Assembly: GCA_964023205.1 (NCBI GenBank)
Contig: OZ026835.1
Coordinates: 22,581,817 to 22,645,816 of the forward strand
Source: Lutraria lutraria
Taxonomy: Eukaryota; Mollusca; Bivalvia; Venerida; Mactridae
DNA: 64,000 bases
Direction of reading: 5' to 3'
The notes under the pieces are model-generated. The model worked only from the letters and a program-made list of their open reading frames with translations. It was not told the DNA's origin and ran no database searches. Position 1 is the first letter of the stretch. The number at the start of each line of letters is the position of its first letter. The position numbers and the translations under genes are program-made. Below are positions 39,405-49,600 of this stretch, in pieces.

Positions 39405-40214
39405 ATAATGCATGTACTGAAACCAAGGATAACAGTAATGTCCAAACAGAATATTTCGTACGAATTACAATATTACATGATTATCGGTCTGTTTGAAGCC
39501 AACACAGTAAGTGACATCAATTAGTGTTCGTGCGGGAAATGACGCCATCATGCTCATAATTTTATGACGTTGAGTCTTCGCCCTTACGCGACGAAAGGGG
39601 ATGGATGCGGTGACGGAAAAGGGAGAAGACTCAACTCGGTTGGATCCTGATAACGTCTTTCCCCGTTCGAAAACCACTTGATGTCATTTCCTGTTTTGGC
39701 GTCAAACCGACCCAAATGAAGTTTAAATATTTCTACAACTTATGACACAAATGTTGCACAACAATAATGGACAAGAAATCATATTGAATAAGTGATATGT
39801 GAATATCGACACACCGTTATCTTATCGTTGTCTGATCGACTGTATATATGAAGTAGCAATAGGCAGACAAGAATAGAGTGTTGATTAGTCTCCCCTTTAC
39901 ATTTACAAATACCATTTGGCTTTGCTATAATTATGACCTGACCAGTAGTAAATAGTAAAAGGCTGTACCTATGTAAACAAATGACACGTATGTGCTAAGA
40001 CAAGCCATATGGAGTACTGTGACAAGCGCAGTCTAAATCAAGGAAGAGCAAAATAAGTTTCTTCGAAACAGTGGTCCCGAAACGGTGATTAACGAAAACA
40101 CAATCCTTTTCGTACAGTATTAATTTACAGGAGTCCTTCCATAATAATTGTAGTGCAATTTGAAAAGTTTGCTATGGAGTATGGAATGGGTTTGTTTACA
40201 AATTTCGCGAGTCG
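39405..40214. other. 3' flank of the GTPase gene
   Basis: The 3' UTR should lie here, reading leftwards. I found no AATAAA on the minus strand close to the stop, so the transcript end is not placed. Confidence 0.4.
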
Positions 40215-40694
40215 TTAGCTAATTGTGTAAAGCGCTTTCCGTCTTCTTCGTAATGGCGTTGTCGGAGACTCGCTGTCACCGATGTCCGGAACATTTAATG
40301 AAGGGGGACAACTCACTCTGTGACTCAACTCCGATCGGCGGTGACTGTTAGGGCGCCTGAAACGTTTAAATAAGTCTAAAAATATTTTCTGAGCACTATG
40401 AGTCTCCTCTCTTACGGATATTTCACAGAAGTCATAGCAGTTCATTTCCTGGGCTTTTTCGCGTCCTTCAGCACTGGTTATCATCCGATCACGTGACCGA
40501 TCCGTCTTGTTACCCACTAACACTATTGGCATACACGATGAAGAATTCTGATTGTTTCTGTAGCGTTTTGAAAATGAATTGATTAAAACTTTTAGTATGC
40601 TACATTCATTAAAGCTACATCTGTCGGTGATGGAGTAAACAAGAACGTAGGCATCCGCCCATTTTATGTTTGCTTCAAGTTTGTTGTTTTCCTC
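40215..40694 (-). CDS. GTPase exon 4 (NKxD motif, basic tail, stop)
   Basis: The acceptor is TTTTTCAG|GAGGAA. The exon encodes residues 76-234, beginning EENNKLEANIKWADAYVLVY. It holds the base-specificity motif NKTD (137-140), the SAK-equivalent SVR (168-170), the last helix KIFLDLFKRFRR and a tail of about 45 residues rich in Ser, Pro and Arg. It ends in TAA at 40215-40217. The frame stays open a few codons upstream of the acceptor (MCSIFQ), but those codons are intronic because the CAG splice site and homology both place the boundary at Glu76. Confidence 0.9.
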   Translation of the reverse strand, partial: EENNKLEANIKWADAYVLVYSITDRCSFNECSILKVLINSFSKRYRNNQNSSSCMPIVLVGNKTDRSRDRMITSAEGREKAQEMNCYDFCEISVREETHSAQKIFLDLFKRFRRPNSHRRSELSHRVSCPPSLNVPDIGDSESPTTPLRRRRKALYTIS

Positions 40695-43600
40695 CTGAAA
40701 AATTGAACACAAGGTCAGCTTAATTTACTACACAAACTTATTGTTGACTCATTATGATTGATAGTTTACAGAGCTAACAACAGGTAGGATTGGAAATTTT
40801 GCAATGAGTCTTCAATTGCGAATTAAAATAAACCAAAGGACAAGTATAAGAATGCAGACACAGCTTAGGCCATTTTATAGTCTAATTTCTAATGCAATTA
40901 CATGTATGTATGTACTGGCTGTGTTTATGGTGGTTCATAGAATATGTAAGCAATTAATATACTTACCGTTTGCTGACCTTATACTAACCATATACTAGTA
41001 ATAACCTTATACTGACCTTACTGGTTTTATTATACAAATCTTATAAATACTTATAAATACAGATGATATAAAATCATCATACATGGTGATTAAATACAAA
41101 CCTTATACTGCTCTTGTACTGATTATATACAAACCTTATACTGATCTTAAACTAACCATATACTAAACTTATACTAAACATATACTGACCTTATACTAAC
41201 CGTATACTGATCTTATTCTAACCATATAATAGTCTAATACTATCCATACATTAACCTTATGCTGGCATTACACTGACCATATATTAACCTCATGCTGATC
41301 TTATACTAACCATGTACTAACCTAATACTAACCATATGCAAACTTTATACTGAACATAATTATACTACCCTTAAACTAACCTTACACTAAACATATCCTT
41401 ACATTAAACTAACCTTATACTTACTTGATACTTTTAGGTTAATGTTAACGTAAGGCTGTAGAATAACAAATCACAAGTCTGAACAAGACGGGGTGTATCA
41501 ATCATAAAATTAGGTTTATCCGTGCATTAATTTAACAGTTGGATTAATGTAATTATGACATAATGTTCAAGACTTTCTTATTACCTGAGCAGCAGTATCC
41601 CTGATTTCTAACGTAACCGTCTCGCCTTCTGTACACTTGGTGTATGTGTAAGTATTTTCTGTAAATAATATATAAAACACTTGTTCATATGTTTGCTTTG
41701 GTAATCACAGAGTATACAGTGCTGTAACAGTTATGAATGTGTGTACCGATGTAGTTCCCAGAAATGCACCTTGAGCGGCGTATTAGGCGGGTACGCTTGG
41801 GTCTATAGACTCTATACATTACAAATTTAAAACCGTTTCTTATAGAAATATTATTGTACATTGAATGTTGAGGCTAAATAAATCAAACTCTGCACTTCCT
41901 ACAGGGATTTCTTAATATTGAAAAGCTCGGCAAGTTTTATCAAATTAACTGTTAGAAAACTCGACTGTATGATTCATATTAAATGAGGTAATTTAATAAC
42001 AGTAATGCCCGTTGTCTATAATTTCGCGGAATTCTTCAAGTTAAATTCTTAGTTATCAAATAATCTAGGTTAGGCAGACTCCGAGACAAAATCTTATTTT
42101 ATTAAAGGGAGATAAATCGTATGACGTAGTTCGTGAAGAAATCAGCAAGGATTTATGTATATATCTGTTGTTTGACGGACCATTCGACATCTATGGTCAT
42201 GTCAGAACTGCACCAGAAAAAAGGGAGATAAGATACAAGAGAACCGGGCATTTATATATGTACTCCTTTCGAATATTTGTTCGTGGTTCTTTATCGTGCC
42301 CAGTGTAAAGCACCGATAAACCCTCGTTCTTTTTTCCTGTGATTTTTAGACACAGTACTTGGCTCGGTAAGTTGGAATGGGGACAAATTAGCAAGGAACT
42401 GTTCACTGGATTTAGCTATAAGCCACATGGGGTATCATGTTTGTTGAAAATATGTGTGTTGATTCAAGTGATCATGAAGAAAATCGAGCAGCGGATCAAC
42501 ATTACAATGCTCTGAAACTGATAACTAATTATTCTTATTTATATTTTCTTGATAGTTCATCGATATTAATTCATGTGAATAGATGTGTTTTAAATCTACG
42601 CGTATTTTGTTTGCATCTAGATACTCAGTTACAATCAAGCCTAATAGCCATAAAGGTATCCTTTTCCTTAATATAGAGATTTTACTGTGCTTACCTAGAT
42701 CCGGATCATAATCACCGATGAATCTCTGTGTAAGAAAACGAACTGTCAAAGCTGAAAATACATGAAATAAAGGAATGTAATGCTAAACATGTAGCAATAA
42801 CATGTCTTATAATTATTGGAAATATGCTAGATTTTGACAGCTGATGCATAGCTCTAGATTTTGACAGCTGATACATTATACTTGATTTTGACAGCTGTGA
42901 CATGAAACTAGAGTTTGACTGCTGAGTCATTGTTCTACATTTTGACAGCTGAGTCATTGTGCAAGATTTTGACTGCTGAGTCATTGTGGTAGATTTTGAC
43001 TGCTTAGCCATTGTGGTAGATTTTGACTGCTTTGTCATTGTTCTAGATTTTGACTGCTGAGTCATTGTGCTAGATTTTGACAGCTGAGTCATTGTTATAT
43101 ATTTTGACAGCTGAGTCATTGTTATATATTTTAACAGCTCAGAGATTATACTATATTTTAACTGCTGAGTCATTGTGCTATATTTTGACTGCTGAGTAAT
43201 TGTGCTAGATTTTTACTGCTGAGTCATTGTTCTACATTTTGTTAGCTGAGTCAGTATGCTAGATTTTAACTGCTGAGTCATTGTGCTAGATTTTGACTGC
43301 TGACAGATTATACTAGATTTTGACTGCTGAGTCATTGTGCTAAATTTTTAACTGCTGAGTCATTGTTCTAGATTTTGACTGCTGAGTCATTGTGCTAGAA
43401 TTTGACTACTGAGTCATTGTTCTACATTTTGACAGCCGAGTCAGTGTGCTAGATTTTAACTGCTGAGTCATTGTGCTTGATTTTGACTGCTGAGTCATTG
43501 TGCAAGATTTTGACTGCTGAGTCATTGTGCTAGATTTTGACTGCTGAGTCATTGTTCTCCATTTTGACAGCCGTGTCAGTGTACTAGATTCTAACTGTTG

Positions 43601-46600
43601 AGTCATTGTGCAAGATTTTGACTGCTGAGTCATTGTGCTAGATTTTGACTGCTAAGTCATTGTGCTAGATTTTGACTGCTGAGTCATTGTTCTAGATTTT
43701 GACTGCTGAGTCATTGTTCTAGATTTTTCACTGCTGATTATTGTGCTAGATTTTGACAGCTTTGTCATTGTGGTGGACTTTGACAGCTAAGAGATTATTC
43801 TAGATTTTGAGAGCTAAGATTTTGACACCCAGCGATCCAGTAATAATAATTTCAGGTTTTGATTCAGCAAAATATGATGTCCGTTTTCATAAATTGATTT
43901 CTGAACCAAAATTCGCGGTTACTGACACGATTGTTTGCAAACATACATCAAACCTGTGTATGATGGATACGACAAACGTTTAATACTGCCATGAACTCAT
44001 TTGTATAGACGTTTGACGATAAATCATATAATTTCACACATTTATATGAATATACTTATTAGTTATAAATACAATGAACCTATCTGGATTATTGTATATT
44101 ACAGTATTTACCTTGACCAGAAGTAACAATGGCCGACAATTGGGCGCATATTTATGAACTTATTTATCCTATAAGTATCTAATCTCGAAATAAACCTATT
44201 CTCGAACTCATGTTCCGCGAGTTGGTTGCATATTACCGGATATGTGAATGGCGTCATCAAGTTCGTCAGCCTAGTAAATCGTTTACACACACTAAAACAT
44301 GTGATACCATCCAGCATTTTGTAATGCATCATTTTTTACATGTAAGCTTATATTACTTTTACTTGCCCTGACGATGCGTTGCAAAAAACATCTTTGCAGG
44401 CGCCCCATAGTCAACAGCTTCACACGTCATATTACAGTCATGTGATAAGCCATGTGGTCGCTATAGTTTGCAGTTTACTCTAACACATGCTGCAGTACAG
44501 GCCATACCCGCTGTCTTTAATGTAACAGACGAGTTAGCGCGAGTATTTCTACCCAAACCTTTTTACATTGTTTTCGGTTAGATTCACGGTACTGACGGTT
44601 CTGTGCAACACGCAGCTACGAAGGTTAAAGAAATGGAAATACCTGTAAAACAGCTGCAAGACATCATGGTGCGCCACATTTAACCTAGTATGTGTTTTTT
44701 ATTGCTAAGATGTTCGAGATCAATTTTTTAGGTGTTACGTATAAAATGATGAATATTAAGATACAAAATAATATTGAGTAACGGTCCATTTAACTATGAA
44801 TATGTCCTAACTGAGAATCCACAGTTGAGAAAAATTGTTACAAATCTGACGAAAACAAATATTTATTATGCTCTGTCGCCATCAAGTACGTAACAAAAGG
44901 TGTAATTTCAAGACTGGTTTGTCAATATAATGGTTAGAAATGCACCTGTCAGAGACAAAATTAATCACCTGGATCAAGTTTACAGCAAAAATGACTGAGT
45001 CACACATCATTTACACGTATCAAACTTGATTCTGTCTCTCACCAAATAAGTCGCACAATTTCCTTTGGCAAACGAGCCAATTAAATGACTAAGAAATCTT
45101 ACAAACGTTCTATAAAACAATCTTTGAGAGGTATAAAACAACGGTTGTTATGCAGGCATATCTTACAAAAAAATAGCAATAAGTTAACGCCCTACTTGAA
45201 CATTATTTTTAATTAGTTACATCGACATCATGTAGGGAGTTTTTAGCAAATCGTTTAATTTACCACCGTAATGCATCGTTTTTAATTGACTTAATTAACG
45301 GTGTTAACAGATTAAGACCAGACCCATCATTATGTTTTACCGTGGCATAAACGGGGCATTGGAAATATTTTATTTATCGCTATTTACGTAGCCACGAGAT
45401 TGCTATTACATATGCACGCGATAAATACAATATTTCTTCGTCCCCTATTTTAGACTTTTGAATTTTTCAATGAATGCTTTGCTTGTAAGCACTGCTTCAA
45501 AACTGTCTCGGTGAAGCCTGAGTTACTTACAACTTTAATTGGCCGAGACAATGACTTTATTCGTTATATACAAAATTCCAAGATCAGACCGTAAATGTCA
45601 ATTACATTTTTTATGTAATAAACTAGAAGACGAATTTCATTTTGTTTTAGCATGTCCATTATACTATGACCTACGAAAAAATGTATTAAAAATACTTTTG
45701 GAAAAAAACAAGTATCCCAAAATTCATTGAATTGATCTCTTCATTGAAAAAAAATAATGTTAAAAATTTATCGACATACGTACTAAAAAGTTTTGAAAGA
45801 AGACTTGACTTTAACTAACTTTTCTCCACTCACTTATCATTATGTGTAAGTCTTTGCAAACAATGTATACCTAGAGCTTTTCTCTCATTTTCAACCCTTT
45901 TTTAAATCTTTTTATTTACTTATTTTTCTACTTTTGTTTCATCCATCAAATAATAAATACATGACTGTTTATTCTACAAAACGTTCTTCATTGCATTAAT
46001 TTACTGATTGAAAATAGCATGACCACCCGGAACACATCAAGCAATATATAGTTTATACATGTCGTACTGTGTACTCACGTACTTACATTTCTGTTATACA
46101 TTTATATTTTGTTCTTGTACAAGTTTACAACAGAAACTACGACAAGCCACTGAATCCTGTTTGCCAGAAGTATAACGATTCGCCGTAGATTACTGTTAAC
46201 CAAATTTTAACAATATGTACATGTATATAAATTTAAAATTTAGATGCATTATATACAGTATGTTAAATGTTAAATCAAAGTAATTTGTGTATCGTGTATA
46301 TAAATGTATGTCAAGTTATTATATGATGTAGATTCCTAGGCCAAAGGCCTGTTATCTTGAAATAAACTATAATATATCTATTGGTTAACAGTAATCGTGA
46401 ATAACGGCGAATCGTTATATTTCTGGCAAATAGGATTCAGTGGCTTGTCGTATTTTCTGTTGACAACAAGAATTTTGTGACCAGTCGTTTTATCCGTTGG
46501 GCCGAATGAATTTAATGGTCAGTCGTTATATCTATCGACCAGATGATGACATGGATGGTTACACAGATCATGCAGGTTAAGACATCAAAGATGATTTATG

Positions 46601-49600
46601 GTGATGGTTAGTTATTGTAAAGACGAGGACATATATGGTATTTTCTGTGAGTTACATGATGCGGATGAAGAAAACACAAAAAGTGTTCCTGATTATGATG
46701 GTTGTGGTGACCTTAACAATAATGTTGGCATCGATAAAATATGATAGAATCTATGATATTGTGCATTCTGAATTTGAAATTTTTAACATTAGTTGTTTTA
46801 ACATCTATACCAACATTCATTTTTGACAATGAACAGAATCATCAGGTATTTGTTAAATAATCATATCTTATGATAATATTCATCAAATATTTAGTTGACC
46901 CCGCTCTACATGTAAACTAAAGGTCAGTTTCCCAGTGAAACACACATTGTAGATATTAAATACGTACGTATTTCAATCGACCCCGTTTAAGTGTAATTTC
47001 CGTTACTACAATATCTACAACAATAAATTGTTTTATTATTTTTCAAGCACACATTAACCGGACAAATGGTAGTATAATGAAAGCTATAATAGAATCTGTT
47101 CAAATACTGAATGTCATTGTATGTTACGATCGCTCGTAAATTGACTATAACAATGTTACATTATTATCTTTGCTCAAACAAATTTACATTGTGGTCAATC
47201 GTTGAGGTGGTCAGCACAAATACCAGTGTGGTGTTCTTCTTTCCTATTTAGTTTATCAATTTCGAGTTTCTTACTAATTTCTTGAAGGTAATGCATTCGG
47301 TTGTAATTTTTCTCTTTCGCGCAATTGACCTTAATGCCTACATCGTCAATTTACAGTAAAACCTGTGAACAAACGCCACCCTTGGGGAAAGACAAAATAA
47401 GGCCTTTATTGACAGATGTTCTTTATCTGGAGGTCAGTTTGACTTAAATAACCAATAATGGTTTTAAGATGATGGTATTTTCTTTACTCGGAGATGACAA
47501 TTTCTGTGTATTTCTAACTGCGTAGATCCACCCATGTAGCCCAATCTAGTATTAAGCTACCACTCCATCTATGCCGGGCAGTGTTTTGCAACTTAATTTT
47601 TTCCATTATTATTATATTTAAAACTTGTTTAAACGGCTCTATACTGATACTGACCGCTGTACTTCCCACGTACAAAAGGTCCATATCATTTAAATATCAT
47701 TCTGTCACACCCGTTGGTCAAGTGCCGTAATATATAGGTGTTGACTTAAGATAACAATAACCTTTTTTAATCAGATGCGGGGAACCAGCTGGTACTTAAA
47801 AGAGTTTCAATCAGTACGAGTCATTAGTGAATACACAGGCTCGATAATTATATGTATAATATCAACCGTTACAAAAGTTTGCTAGATTTTTTTTTCATTC
47901 AGCCCGTGTTTGAATTATAAAGCAAATACTATTGACCAAAGGACACGAACTGATTAGTGTTTTACCATTCATATGATTGATATTTTGGAAAGTGCAAAAT
48001 TGTAAATTTGTAATTGTAAATGCCCTTCATTTTAAATGCTTTTAAAACATAAATACTTTTCCTTGTACTGTGCATGACAAAAGTCCTTAAAACTAAGCCA
48101 CAATAGTGTCATAAATTGTTCTATATTGAAACAATTTAATTTCAATTGTAATTACACTTAACATTTCTAATTGAATCCTACATTTTCCCCGGTCATTAAA
48201 TTGTGTTTTCTTATATCACTCAATAGTCTTTACATCAATATTCTTAGAGATGCACTTGAAAAGATTTAATGTTTTAATCACAAAAGTAAAAAGGCGGCAC
48301 TAAAGTCTTTGAATGAAAGGATTATAAAATCGGTCAAATTTAAATTAGATATAACACTGAGCACGTATAATTGTGAAATAATACTTAAGTATGCAGCTGC
48401 TCATAAGACAATGAAATACTTACAATATATCATATACAATTAGCTTACTCCAAAGTCGTTAAATGTCAATAGTCAATAGCAATGTATTTTGAACCTTAAT
48501 TAGAAAAAAAGCATAAAGATATTCTAAAACTATTAAAATAAAAAAATCATGAAGTTATTCTAAAATTTAATCAGAAATATACATGAAGTTGTTCTAAAAG
48601 TAAATCAGAAATAGTTATTCTAAAACTAAATAAATAATATTAATAGTAACTGTTATTGATGATGCTGCAATTGGGTGATTGTATGTAACACATGAATGTG
48701 TTGACAGTAGTGATGTTGATTATTGTGCTAATGATAATAGTCACTACATTTGTATATAATACTAATATAGATGATGAACGAAATTATGCAAATCAAACAC
48801 AAAAAATATGGCCGGTATAGTATTGACGATGATGATTATGAAGCGGATAATGATTATAATAATGATCATTCTGATGATGATTCAAATGATTATAATGCTT
48901 CTGGTGAATCTGATAATGATGCTGATAATGATGATGGTGATGCGGATAATCATTATAATAATGATGATTCTTATGATGATTCAAATGGTGATTATGATTC
49001 TGGTGAATCTGATGATGATAATGATAATAATTATAATGATTCCGATGATGATAATAATGATGATTATGATGATTATTCTGGTGATGATGCTGATTATGGT
49101 GAAAATGATTGTTTGCCTGTTGTTATAATAGTTGGGATATAAATGATGTTACTGACGAACGAAACAAAATTGCTTAATCATATCTTTCAATATAGACAGA
49201 TATTGTGTACGTTATAACCTCGTATTTACAACATGAGACAGAGTAAAGACTAATGATTTATAATGTGGTAAACCGACTGTTAAAGTTGCTAGCATCAACC
49301 AATACGTTTCTATCTTTGTATATGTATATATGTATATATGTTTACCTATAAATATATTGTGAATGAAGTAATTAATGTCAAGTACGAAGATTTGATAAAG
49401 AGAAAGCTTTATTAGTTTCATTGGAACACGAAACCAAATAGTAATTACTACATTTTTATTGCATAACCCGTGTCAATGCTTGGTAAAATACGTGATGTTT
49501 TTTTCACAACCGCTCAATAACCACTGAAGGAGGTGAACCGAACTGTAAATATATTGAGAACAAAGATCTACTAACATCAAAAGGAATGTAGCGTTCTTAA

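Larger units (their letters stand above)
40695..42694 (-). other. GTPase introns 2 and 3
   Basis: Intron 3 (40695-41584) is dominated from about 40975 to 41430 by a degenerate tandem repeat of about 11 bp. Intron 2 (41659-42694) contains a SINE fragment near 42215-42385. An open frame at 42437-42676 in the opposite strand has no recognisable domain and is probably chance. Confidence 0.7.

Noticed and set aside
40975..41430. TACTAAC strings as functional branch sites of the GTPase gene
   Set aside because: They lie on the plus strand while the gene is transcribed from the minus strand.
42712..43633. Thr/Gln/Ser/Lys repeat proteins (153 and 75 codons) on the minus strand
   Set aside because: Translation of the 27-bp minisatellite. 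The frame is out of phase with exon 2 and lacks an independent start context.
48771..49142. 123-codon Asp/Asn/Ser-rich acidic protein
   Set aside because: Produced by a GAT/AAT triplet repeat inside an intron of the opposite-strand GTPase gene. All frames across it are open with simple composition.
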